A stretch of DNA of 12,406 bases from the NCBI GenBank assembly GCA_947440895.1, contig CANETO010000022.1, positions 1 through 12,406 of the forward strand. Reading direction: 5' to 3'. Of the stretch, positions 1 through 5,705 are shown piece after piece. The stretch's first letter is position 1. Each line of letters starts with the position of its first letter. Both the position numbers and the translations under genes were made by a program. The notes below the pieces were generated by a model. That model saw nothing but the letters and a program-made list of their open reading frames with translations, made no database searches and was not told where the DNA came from. The stretch comes from Planctomycetaceae bacterium. GTDB taxonomy: Bacteria; Planctomycetota; Planctomycetia; Pirellulales; UBA1268.

Positions 1-804
1 GCCGCGCCGCTTCGCGTGTTCAAGTTCCTCGAGCACCACCATGGCCGCTCCCTCGCCGAGCACAAAGCCGTCGCGTTCGTTGTCGAACGGCCGGCTTGCC
101 CGCGTCGGTTCGTCATTACGGGTGGAAAGGGCGGTCAGCAGGTTGAAGCCGGTGACCCCAAAGGGATGGATCATGCTGTGGGTGCCGCCGGACAGCATCA
201 CATCGGCCTCGCCACGACGAACGATCTCAGCAGCCTCGCCGATCGCCTGACTGGAGGCCGCACAGGCCGTGAGGCAGTTGAGGTTCGGCCCCTGGGCGTC
301 GAACAAGCCCGCGAGATGGCCGGCCGGCATGTTCGGCTCCTGCTCGACTTCCGCGAGCGGATGGAGCGTCTCGAGGCCCTCTTTCGTGAACTTCGCCACG
401 TCGAGCACATCGCCCGTGATGGCGGCGTTCATCATGCGTGTGAAGGAGTCGAAGTCCTGCTGTCCTTCGCCGCTGCCCAGATAGACACCCAGCCGGGCCG
501 GGTCCGCTGGAAGCCCCTGGAGCAGCCCGGCATCCTTCATGGCCTGGAGCGCCGCTCCGGCTGCAAATTTCGTGTGCCGACCGCAGAACCTCCAACGCGA
601 AGGGTCCTGCCCTTCGTCGCTGATGTCCCAGTTGCGGACCTCGGCCGAGATCTTCGTCGGAAAACGCGAGGCGTCGAACACCGTCGTCATACCGACGCCG
701 GACGCCCCCGCCATCAGGTTTTTCCAGAGCGGTTCTACGCCAAGCCCCAGGGGCGTGATGCAGCCTATGCCCGTGATCACCACCCTGCGCCTGCCGGCCA
801 CCAT
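1..804 (-). CDS. fabF: beta-ketoacyl-ACP synthase II-type (FabF/KAS), C-terminus cut by window edge
   Basis: This is a condensing enzyme that would extend an acyl chain with malonyl-ACP in the cytoplasm. The 268 visible residues form the N-terminal two thirds of a FabF of about 410-430 residues. Visible marks are the opening RRRVVITGIGCITPLG, the active-site cysteine Cys181 in CLTACAASSQAIGEA, and RPFDNERDGFVLGEGAA near 238-253. The two catalytic histidines lie beyond position 1. The ATG at 804 is chosen because GGAGG stands 6 bases before it. An in-frame ATG at 855 would overlap the end of the upstream gene and adds 17 unconserved residues. It is the last visible gene of a block with two FabZ-like dehydratases and an ACP; the gap to the upstream gene is 44 bases. 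The family is certain. Whether it serves housekeeping fatty-acid synthesis or a specialised chain is not decided by the sequence. Confidence 0.93.
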   Translation of the reverse strand, partial: MVAGRRRVVITGIGCITPLGLGVEPLWKNLMAGASGVGMTTVFDASRFPTKISAEVRNWDISDEGQDPSRWRFCGRHTKFAAGAALQAMKDAGLLQGLPADPARLGVYLGSGEGQQDFDSFTRMMNAAITGDVLDVAKFTKEGLETLHPLAEVEQEPNMPAGHLAGLFDAQGPNLNCLTACAASSQAIGEAAEIVRRGEADVMLSGGTHSMIHPFGVTGFNLLTALSTRNDEPTRASRPFDNERDGFVLGEGAAMVVLEELEHAKRRG

Positions 805-848
805 TGCCGTCCTCCGCCCACCACTGGGGCCGTCTGTACTGGGGTCAA

Positions 849-1349
849 TCACCATTCAGGACGCACGAGCGGGTTGCCCGCCTCGTCGCGACCGACGTCG
901 TAAATATGCATCTGATCGAGCCATCGCAGGAGTTCGTGCGGTTCGAACAGCTTCGGCACGCCTTCCCCCGGCTCGAGATGGGCAAAGAAGAGTTCGGCGT
1001 TTCCCTGCACCCTCTCTCCCACCGTGCTGGTCACCTTCGTCAATGAACCGGCCGGTTTCAGGTCGAGAACCTCAGCGCGGAACCGGATCGAATCGCCCGG
1101 CACGGCATCAAAATGAAACTCAGCCTGCGCGACCTTTGCCAGCACGACCCGCCGGTTGAATTCGATCGCGTCTGCCACGAGCAGTCCGGCCGTCTGCGCC
1201 ATGCCCTCGACGATCAGCGAGTTCGGCATCAGCGCCGCCCCCGGAAAGTGGTCGTGCATGTGCTCTTCAGCGAGGGACACGTTCTTGACCGCCGTGGCGT
1301 GTCGTCCCCGCACGAATTCATCAAACCTGTCGATCCAAAACCAGCGCAT
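849..1349 (-). CDS. FabZ/FabA-like hotdog 3-hydroxyacyl-ACP dehydratase, paralogue B
   Basis: This 166-residue single hotdog-fold protein is expected to remove water from 3-hydroxyacyl-ACP. The FabZ signature is present at residues 31-52: HDHFPG gives the catalytic His34, and LIVEGMAQTAG gives Glu48 at the start of the central helix. The usual PGVL is replaced by PNSL, so it is a divergent member. An N-terminal strand with WIDRF and the segment GDSIRF also fit the family. The start ATG at 1349 has no clear Shine-Dalgarno sequence, so translation may depend on upstream genes. The gap from the ACP gene is 79 bases and to fabF 44 bases, consistent with one transcript. A second dehydratase in the same block suggests different chain specificities or a heterodimer; that is inference. 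The family is well supported, the substrate unknown. Confidence 0.88.
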   Translation of the reverse strand: MRWFWIDRFDEFVRGRHATAVKNVSLAEEHMHDHFPGAALMPNSLIVEGMAQTAGLLVADAIEFNRRVVLAKVAQAEFHFDAVPGDSIRFRAEVLDLKPAGSLTKVTSTVGERVQGNAELFFAHLEPGEGVPKLFEPHELLRWLDQMHIYDVGRDEAGNPLVRPEW

Positions 1350-1428
1350 AGTGTGATTGGTCGGCAGCGAGGCCGTTTTGCTGGGAACGTGTCCGGGAAC
1401 GAAGCAACAGAGCAGGTCGGGCAGAACG

Positions 1429-1815
1429 TCAGGCAGTCAGTTTGCTCTGCACGTAGCGAACCATGTCCTCGACCGTGAGGGTGTTCGCGAAGTTCTGCAC
1501 ACTGGGATTCTGCTCGAACTTGGCCAGGTCCGCGAACGGCATCCGCGACTTGAGCGTGGCGATGCCTTTGGCATTCACCTTGCCGTCGACAACGTACTCG
1601 GAGCTCGACAGAACATCCTCCGGAAAGAGTTCTCCGCGGGAGATCTTGATGCCAAACGCCTTTTCGAGGCGAAAGACGATGTCGAGGAAGTCGATCGACT
1701 CAGCGCCGAGATCGCCAACCATGGTCGCGTTCGGGGAGACGTCTTCTTCGTCGACGCCCAGTGCGTCTACGAGGGCAGACCGGACCTTTTCAAAAATTTC
1801 ATCTCGGGACGGCAT
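1429..1815 (-). CDS. acyl carrier protein with an internal insertion (128 residues)
   Basis: This is a phosphopantetheine carrier for the growing acyl chain. The helix-II motif DLGAESIDFLD gives Ser40 as the predicted 4'-phosphopantetheine attachment site (usual form D-S-L, here E-S-I). It is preceded by an acidic segment VDEEDVSP and followed by LEKAFGIKI, the usual ACP order. Typical ACPs have about 75-85 residues. This one carries about 45 extra residues, roughly 62-108, between helix II and the closing helix (TVEDMVRYVQSKL). The ATG at 1815 is preferred, with AAGGTG 8 bases before it. An upstream in-frame TTG at 1833 adds only six residues and lacks a ribosome site. It lies between the two dehydratases, so it is the likely dedicated carrier of this block. 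The family is sure; the partner specificity is inferred. Confidence 0.92.
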   Translation of the reverse strand: MPSRDEIFEKVRSALVDALGVDEEDVSPNATMVGDLGAESIDFLDIVFRLEKAFGIKISRGELFPEDVLSSSEYVVDGKVNAKGIATLKSRMPFADLAKFEQNPSVQNFANTLTVEDMVRYVQSKLTA

Positions 1816-1839
1816 CGACGTGGCACCTTGCAACGGGGG

Positions 1840-1861
1840 AAAAAACCTGATCGGAAACCAG
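1840..1861 (-). terminator. weak intrinsic terminator or attenuator ahead of the ACP gene
   Basis: Read on the minus strand, CTGGT and ATCAG can form a 5-bp stem (one G-U pair) around the loop TTCCG. It is followed after one base by six T (positions 1845-1840). It sits between dehydratase A and the ACP start at 1815. The stem is short, so only partial termination would be expected; it may also be chance. Confidence 0.3.
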
Positions 1862-1870
1862 AAGTTTTAG

Positions 1871-1886
1871 TGTCGGCCCGCCGACA
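1871..1886. repeat. short perfect inverted repeat between dehydratase A and the ACP gene
   Basis: TGTCGGC and GCCGACA are exact complements around two bases. In RNA this would fold as a 6-bp stem with a 4-base loop. It lies 56 bases before the ACP start and just upstream of the weak terminator-like element. It could be a processing or stability hairpin or a small operator. Confidence 0.5.
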
Positions 1887-1983
1887 TTGAAACCCGAATC
1901 CGTTTATTTTGCCTTTCAGGGCCGAAACTCAGCGCGGAGTTCGGGGCTATGGGAGCCTTCAGGGACGCAACAATGGCCGGCGA

Positions 1984-2568
1984 TCACTCCCCGCCAGCCG
2001 CCGAGGAAGTCAGGAACGCGGAATCGAGCCCCGCCCTAGACCGCAGCCCGGCGATCGGTCCCCCGTATCCGGCCCGCTGGCCTACGGCCTGCGGCCTGCC
2101 CACTGGGTGGAGGATGGTCCAGAGCTTCCGCATTTCGGCCCGCACCCGGGCATCGACCGCATCACCGTAGGGAATGCGGTCGGCCATGTTGTACCGCTCC
2201 AGCACCAGTCGGGCGGTGAGACTCGTACGGTCTCCCACCGACCCACTCGCCTTCACCTTGGTGAACGGGCCGTCCTGCGACTGGATCTCGGCCGTGACGG
2301 TAAGCACCTTGCCAGGCTCAACGAAATCGCCGTATTTCACATTCCTCGCCTCCCGCAGCACGACGATGCTGTGGGCGAAATCCTCACCCAATCGGATCGC
2401 CCAGGCGGCAGCCTGCGTCATCGACTCCAGCATCAAGACGCCGGGCATCACCGGAAAACATGGGAAATGGTCAGCCAAATACTCCTCTGACAGAGAGAGT
2501 GTCTTGATGGCCGTGATGCTCTTGCCGGGTTCGATCGCGGTGACACGATCAAGCAGGGTAAAACGCAT
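1984..2568 (-). CDS. fabZ: FabZ-like 3-hydroxyacyl-ACP dehydratase, paralogue A
   Basis: This hotdog-fold dehydratase of chain elongation has 194 residues. The FabZ signature is textbook: DHFPCFPVMPGVLMLESMTQ at about 33-52, with catalytic His34 and Glu48. FVEPGKVL near residue 82 and the strands after it match the rest of the fold. FabZ proteins are usually 140-160 residues. Here, after about residue 155, comes a Gly/Ala/Arg-rich tail without recognisable motifs, which may be a lineage-specific extension. The ATG at 2568 has GGAG 5 bases before it. It is the first gene of the minus-strand block, and a promoter and palindromes lie in the spacer upstream. The gap to the ACP gene is 168 bases, long for an operon, and holds hairpins. 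The family assignment is strong; the exact substrate is not known. Confidence 0.92.
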   Translation of the reverse strand: MRFTLLDRVTAIEPGKSITAIKTLSLSEEYLADHFPCFPVMPGVLMLESMTQAAAWAIRLGEDFAHSIVVLREARNVKYGDFVEPGKVLTVTAEIQSQDGPFTKVKASGSVGDRTSLTARLVLERYNMADRIPYGDAVDARVRAEMRKLWTILHPVGRPQAVGQRAGYGGPIAGLRSRAGLDSAFLTSSAAGGE

Positions 2569-2587
2569 AAGGACTCCAGGATTTCCG

Positions 2588-2607
2588 CACTTCTTCGTGA
2601 AGAAGTG
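2588..2607. repeat. perfect 9-bp palindrome in the leader of dehydratase A
   Basis: CACTTCTTC and GAAGAAGTG are exact complements separated by GT. The repeat ends 19 bases before the start codon of the first fatty-acid gene, and downstream of its predicted promoter. It can be a protein operator acting as a roadblock, or an RNA hairpin just ahead of the ribosome site. No U tract follows, so it is not a simple terminator. Confidence 0.65.
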
Positions 2608-2677
2608 GCAGCCTCAGCCAGTGCGACGCAGCAGGACGAACGGCCGTCGGCAGCGACTCCGTTCGCAAGCTGGTCGC

Positions 2678-2705
2678 AGTATAGGAAATCACTGCCGGCC
2701 TACAA
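2678..2705 (-). promoter_or_regulatory. predicted sigma70-type promoter for the fatty-acid block
   Basis: On the minus strand TTGTAG (2705-2700) is followed after 16 bases by TATACT (2683-2678). The -10 matches TATAAT in five of six bases and the -35 keeps TTG. This is an AT-rich patch in a GC-rich spacer, facing dehydratase A with a leader of about 100 bases. Planctomycete promoter consensus is poorly defined, so this is a candidate only. Confidence 0.4.
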
Positions 2706-2708
2706 CCA

Positions 2709-2725
2709 GCGGGAACACTTCCCGC
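2709..2725. repeat. perfect 7-bp inverted repeat adjoining the -35 box
   Basis: GCGGGAA and TTCCCGC are exact complements around a 3-base centre. The repeat begins 3 bases upstream (minus-strand sense) of the predicted -35 box. Such a place suits a regulator of the fatty-acid block. GC-rich DNA raises the chance of random stems, so it is a candidate operator. Confidence 0.5.
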
Positions 2726-2770
2726 GGCGGCCTCGCCGAACTGCCACGCTGACAGCCGCGCCAGACCTCA

Positions 2771-2786
2771 CAGGCCGAAGGGCCTG
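2771..2786. repeat. small perfect hairpin in the divergent spacer
   Basis: CAGGCC and GGCCTG are exact complements around GAAG. No T run follows on either side. It may be an RNA hairpin or chance. Confidence 0.35.
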
Positions 2787-2872
2787 CCAGAGTTCCGCCA
2801 CGCTTCGGCGCAGGCCGGGATGCGCGGCGCCGTTTTCAGGCAGTTCCCCGTGTGTCCGTGCCGCGGTTGTAT

Positions 2873-2900
2873 TCGGCACGCTTCTTGCATTCCGTGCTGA
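2873..2900. repeat. CIRCE-like inverted repeat upstream of the hsp20 genes
   Basis: TCGGCACG and CGTGCTGA pair over 8 positions (one G-T) around 12 bases. The GCAC...GTGC core resembles the CIRCE operator of the HrcA repressor. The cores here are 14 bases apart instead of 13, and the outer arm bases differ, so it is not a true CIRCE consensus. It faces a run of heat shock genes. Confidence 0.35.
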
Positions 2901-2912
2901 CAGGTCCGATGT
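2884..2912 (+). promoter_or_regulatory. heat-shock (sigma32-like) promoter candidate for the hsp20 genes
   Basis: CTTGCA (2884-2889) is followed after 16 bases by CCGATGT (2906-2912). These resemble the sigma32 elements CTTGAA and CCCCATNT. It overlaps the CIRCE-like repeat and points at the hsp20 genes, leaving a leader of about 210 bases. The match is imperfect and the heat-shock sigma factor of this organism is unknown. Confidence 0.3.
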
Positions 2913-3128
2913 GATGGGTTGCCGACGCCGCTTTCTGCATCGTGCGTTGATTTGTTTCCCCCGCCTTCACTGCGAATAATCCCCCGCCCTCAAGCAGTCC
3001 GCCGATGCGAACTGCCGACGGATGGGGCGACATTGTTCCAGGGACGGCGGGAGGCAAGCGCCCCGGGCTTGCTGCGGTTTCAGAGCCCCCTCACGACCCT
3101 GTCTTCACCTCTGCTGAAGGAGCATGTC

Positions 3129-3638
3129 ATGCCCATTTATCGATCCATGCCACGAGTTGGCGTGAACTATCCGCTGAATGAACTGCGTGATGAACTGGAT
3201 CGGCTGTGGACCTCGCTGACGACCGCACCCCCGCTGCACGGCTGGGGTGTTCGGCCGGACTCCGACCTGTTTCCGGCCGTCAACATCAGCGAGAGCGACG
3301 ACTGCATCACCGTCGAAGCCGAACTTCCCGGCCTCGATGCCGGTGATGTCGACATCGCAGTGAACGGGGAGGAAATCGTTCTGAAGGGCGCCCGGCCGGA
3401 GACTCAACTGCTCGCCGAAACCGGAGCCGCCCCTGGTGCAGGAAATGGCGAGCGGCATGCGTCCGTTACCTGGCATCAGCGCGAGCGGGGTGCCGGCAAC
3501 TTCGAGCGGCGACTCGTGCTGCCGACGGGTGTCGATGCCAGTCGCGTCGAGGCAAAACTCGTCGACGGCGTGCTCACCGTCATCTGCCCGAAGGCCCCTG
3601 AGCTTCAGCCGCACAAGGTGACCGTCCGGACCAGCTGA
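3129..3638 (+). CDS. Hsp20/alpha-crystallin small heat shock protein, first of three
   Basis: This is an ATP-independent chaperone that binds unfolding proteins as an oligomer. It has 169 residues, near the usual size. The N-terminal arm (1-47) includes an amphipathic LNELRDELDRLW segment. The alpha-crystallin domain covers about 48-155, with FPAVNISESDD, VEAELPGLDAGDV and the conserved GVLTV at 147-151. The C-terminal tail holds VTV (164-166), the I-x-I/V motif that binds a neighbouring dimer. A loop of about 20 residues rich in Ala and Gly (95-115) lengthens the domain middle. The ATG at 3129 is chosen because AAGGAG lies 6 bases before it; the frame is open further upstream, without family similarity. 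It leads a tandem set, with 53 bases to the next hsp20. Heat induction is likely by family; a promoter candidate lies upstream. Confidence 0.95.
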   Translation: MPIYRSMPRVGVNYPLNELRDELDRLWTSLTTAPPLHGWGVRPDSDLFPAVNISESDDCITVEAELPGLDAGDVDIAVNGEEIVLKGARPETQLLAETGAAPGAGNGERHASVTWHQRERGAGNFERRLVLPTGVDASRVEAKLVDGVLTVICPKAPELQPHKVTVRTS

Positions 3639-3691
3639 GCGACAGCGATTCGAAACGCAGACCAACCACCCATTCCCAGAGGAGCATTTCC

Positions 3692-4114
3692 ATGGTCACC
3701 CCTACCGAACCAGCAAGCCCGACGGCCACGAGCACGAGGACGGAACCGTCGCCCGCCCAGCCCCAGTCCTCGCCGGCGGCGCCTTGCCTTACCTACCAGC
3801 CCAACGTGGACATCTGCGACTACGGCACCGAGGTGTTGCTGGTCACCGACATGCCGGGCGCCAAGGCCGACGGCATGAACGTGTCCTTCGAGGACGGCGT
3901 GCTCTCGTTGTTCGCGAAAGTGCCGCCGCGCACCCTCCCGGGCCGTCAACTCGGGCACGAGTATGGAATCGGCGACTACCGTCGCTCGTTCCGGCTCGGC
4001 GAGGGCTTCGACGCGTCGCAGATCTCGGCGGAATATCGCCGGGGCGTGCTCACGATCCACGTGCCGCGGCTGGCAGCCGTGCGGCCGCGGAAGATCGAGG
4101 TGCGGCCAGCCTGA
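3692..4114 (+). CDS. Hsp20 small heat shock protein with Pro/Ser/Thr-rich N-terminus, second of three
   Basis: This is a divergent 140-residue alpha-crystallin protein. Residues 1-33 are rich in Pro, Ser, Thr and Ala and appear disordered, replacing the hydrophobic N-terminal arm that drives oligomer assembly in most Hsp20s. The domain spans about 34-126: NVDICDYGTEV, VTDMPGAKADGM, and GVLTIHVP at 118-125. The C-terminal KIEVRPA gives the I-x-V motif (135-137). AGAGGAG lies about 8 bases before the ATG at 3692, so the start is secure. It is separated from the first hsp20 by 53 bases and from the third by 58 bases. The changed arm suggests smaller oligomers or a partner role with the flanking Hsp20s; this is inference. 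Family membership is certain from the domain. Confidence 0.93.
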   Translation: MVTPTEPASPTATSTRTEPSPAQPQSSPAAPCLTYQPNVDICDYGTEVLLVTDMPGAKADGMNVSFEDGVLSLFAKVPPRTLPGRQLGHEYGIGDYRRSFRLGEGFDASQISAEYRRGVLTIHVPRLAAVRPRKIEVRPA

Positions 4115-4172
4115 TCGGGGCGATGATGATGGTGTCGAATGTTTTTACGTGAACAGAAAAGGGGACAACACG

Positions 4173-4658
4173 ATGAGTCTGATACCTTTTCGCACGAAGC
4201 GATCGACCGGCATGGAGCCGAGCAGTTTGGCGACGATGTCTGATTTCCGCAACGAGATGAACCGGCTTTTGGAGAGCTTCGTCAGCCGTCCGCTGATGGG
4301 GCAGTCGTGGTTCGAGTCGGGCGAACCCGGACAATGGATTCCCGCGATCGACCTGTCGGAGAGCGGTGGGGAGATTCATGTGCGGGCCGAACTGCCCGGC
4401 ATCGACCCCAAGGATGTCGACGTCAGTGTCTCGGAAGACCGACTGGTGATCTCGGGCGAAAAGAAGTCGTCGACCGAAAAGACCGCCGACGGCTGGACGC
4501 ATCGCGAGAGCCACTACGGCAGCTTCAGTCGTGCCATTCCTCTGCCGGAGGCGGTCGATCCCGCGAAGGTGACCGCCCGGTATGACAAGGGGGTGCTCAC
4601 CGTAGTAATGAAGAAGTCGCCCACGAGCACATCGCGGAAAGTTCCGGTGCTGACGTAG
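4173..4658 (+). CDS. Hsp20/alpha-crystallin small heat shock protein, third of three
   Basis: This is a canonical bacterial Hsp20 of 161 residues. The N-terminal arm contains FRNEMNRLLESF (25-36), a usual feature of class A small heat shock proteins. The alpha-crystallin domain (about 54-148) shows PAIDLSESGGEIHV, AELPGIDPKDVDVSV, the GSFSRAIPLPEAVD segment and GVLTVVMKK from 140. The tail VPV at 157-159 is the I-x-I/V motif. The start ATG at 4173 has AAGGGG about 9 bases before it; the frame extends upstream into the previous gene without similarity. A strong terminator begins 42 bases after its stop, so it is the last gene of the hsp20 transcript. It is the most typical of the three. Confidence 0.96.
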   Translation: MSLIPFRTKRSTGMEPSSLATMSDFRNEMNRLLESFVSRPLMGQSWFESGEPGQWIPAIDLSESGGEIHVRAELPGIDPKDVDVSVSEDRLVISGEKKSSTEKTADGWTHRESHYGSFSRAIPLPEAVDPAKVTARYDKGVLTVVMKKSPTSTSRKVPVLT

Positions 4659-4699
4659 CGAACGGCAGCCCACGGCGGTCATCCCGCGGTCTCAAGTAT

Positions 4700-4742
4700 G
4701 CTGGTGGCGACGGGAGACGCCCTCCTGTCGTCACCAGCTTTT
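4700..4742 (+). terminator. strong intrinsic terminator of the hsp20 operon
   Basis: Two 17-base arms (4700-4716 and 4722-4738) pair without mismatch, with two G-U pairs, around the 5-base loop ACGCC. Four T follow directly. This is the clearest terminator of the window. It ends 16 bases before the start codon of the next gene, which leaves no room for an ordinary promoter between them. Confidence 0.85.
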
Positions 4743-4758
4743 AGTGCACGGCCCCGTC

Positions 4759-5598
4759 ATGCCACTTCTGCTCTCGCCATCTACGACGGCCGGCAACGGG
4801 CCGCTCTCCATCGATCTGGCGGGCATCGTCCCCGACCGCCTCGCCGACCTCTCCGCCGATGCGATCGCCCGCATCGCGATTTCGGCCGACGGCCGCCCCT
4901 GCCAACTCGGAGACCTGTTCACGATCGAGGGCAGCGCCGCCGACGGCCGAATCGACTGCGTCGGCGACTACTCCCGCGTGCACCGGCTTGGCGCCGGCAT
5001 GCAGCGGGGCGAGATTGTGGTGCAGGCAAATGTCGGCCGGCACGCTGGCGAAGCGATGGCTGGGGGGACGCTTTCGGTGCAGGGCAACGCAGGCGACTGG
5101 CTGGCGGCCGACATGACGGGCGGCGAGGTGCTCGTGCGGGGCAATGCGGGCGACCATGTCGCCGCCGCGTCGCCCGGCAGCGAGACCGGCGTCCGGGGCG
5201 GATTGATCGTGATCAACGGCGATGTCGGCTGCCTGGCGGCCACCCGCATGCGACGGGGTCTGCTCGGCATCGGCGGCTCGTGCGGCGAAGCGGCTGCCTT
5301 TGAAATGCGTGCCGGCACGGTGCTCGTGGCAGGGCGGGTGGGCCGCCGATCAGGGGTTGGCATGCGGCGAGGATCGCTGATCGCCCTGTTGGAGAAGCCT
5401 GAAATACCGCCGACTTTTTCCCGAGGAGCGGCGTGGTCGCCCACCATTCTGCCACTGCTCGCCGGCCGACTCGCCCGGGCCGGATTCCACGCCACTGCCG
5501 GCCTGCCGGCCGATGCCTTTGGGGGCATCTGGCAGCACTGGCACGGCGATCTGCTGGCCGGCGGCCGGGGCGAGATTTTCCACCGATTGGGGCGTTGA
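4759..5598 (+). CDS. fhcC: formylmethanofuran dehydrogenase subunit C-type (FhcC/FwdC)
   Basis: The protein has 279 residues. FhcC is a subunit of the formyltransferase/hydrolase complex, which releases formate from the formyl group carried on tetrahydromethanopterin/methanofuran cofactors in bacterial C1 oxidation. In archaea the homologue FwdC belongs to formylmethanofuran dehydrogenase. Residues 81-210 form seven coils of a beta-helix, each opening with M/V-x-x-G at 81, 100, 119, 145, 164, 183 and 202. The period is 19 residues except for one 7-residue insertion (SPGSETG). This G-x-x-G-x-x-x-G pattern is shared with the glutamate synthase alpha C-terminal domain, the main alternative. The N-terminal 70 residues and a C-terminal 60-residue tail fit FhcC. 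No ribosome site precedes the ATG at 4759; an in-frame GTG lies at 4744. No other C1 gene is in the window. Planctomycetes are known to carry such genes scattered through the genome. Confidence 0.87.
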   Translation: MPLLLSPSTTAGNGPLSIDLAGIVPDRLADLSADAIARIAISADGRPCQLGDLFTIEGSAADGRIDCVGDYSRVHRLGAGMQRGEIVVQANVGRHAGEAMAGGTLSVQGNAGDWLAADMTGGEVLVRGNAGDHVAAASPGSETGVRGGLIVINGDVGCLAATRMRRGLLGIGGSCGEAAAFEMRAGTVLVAGRVGRRSGVGMRRGSLIALLEKPEIPPTFSRGAAWSPTILPLLAGRLARAGFHATAGLPADAFGGIWQHWHGDLLAGGRGEIFHRLGR

Positions 5599-5616
5599 AC
5601 CGCAAAAACAGCGGTT
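5598..5616 (+). terminator. hairpin at the fhcC stop codon, possible weak terminator
   Basis: AACCGC and GCGGTT pair over 6 bp around AAAAACA, starting on the last base of the stop codon. Only a short TCT follows. It might lower read-through into rpsL, but the missing T run makes this weak. Confidence 0.3.
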
Positions 5617-5705
5617 TCTACGAGACCGCTTCCGGCGGCAGCCCGTTTCGGCTAGGATTTGGGACTCGCGATTCGACCCCCACAGAGCCTTTCGAAGCCA
5701 CGCTC

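Larger units (their letters stand above)
2569..3128. other. 560-base divergent control region, no gene seen
   Basis: No convincing coding sequence is seen on either strand: the open frames here lack ribosome sites and family motifs. The region separates the minus-strand fatty-acid block from the plus-strand Hsp20 genes. It contains inverted repeats at 2588-2607, 2709-2725, 2771-2786 and 2873-2900, and promoter-like elements at 2678-2705 (minus) and 2884-2912 (plus). The stretch 2913-3116 holds nothing I can name and would be a long leader of the first hsp20 gene if the plus-strand promoter is right. Confidence 0.7.

Noticed and set aside
16..903. Long plus-strand open frame over the ketosynthase gene
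   Set aside because: It is antisense to clear FabF sequence with the active-site Cys motif; its own translation is Arg/His-rich with no family motif.
3103..3122. Possible RNA thermometer covering the ribosome site of the first hsp20
   Set aside because: CTTC and GAAG can pair just before and within the Shine-Dalgarno sequence, but only 4-5 bp form, with a 9-base loop and no ROSE or fourU pattern.
5539..5554. TGGCACG...TGC sequence like a sigma54 promoter
   Set aside because: The GG-GC distance is one base too long and it lies inside the fhcC coding region.
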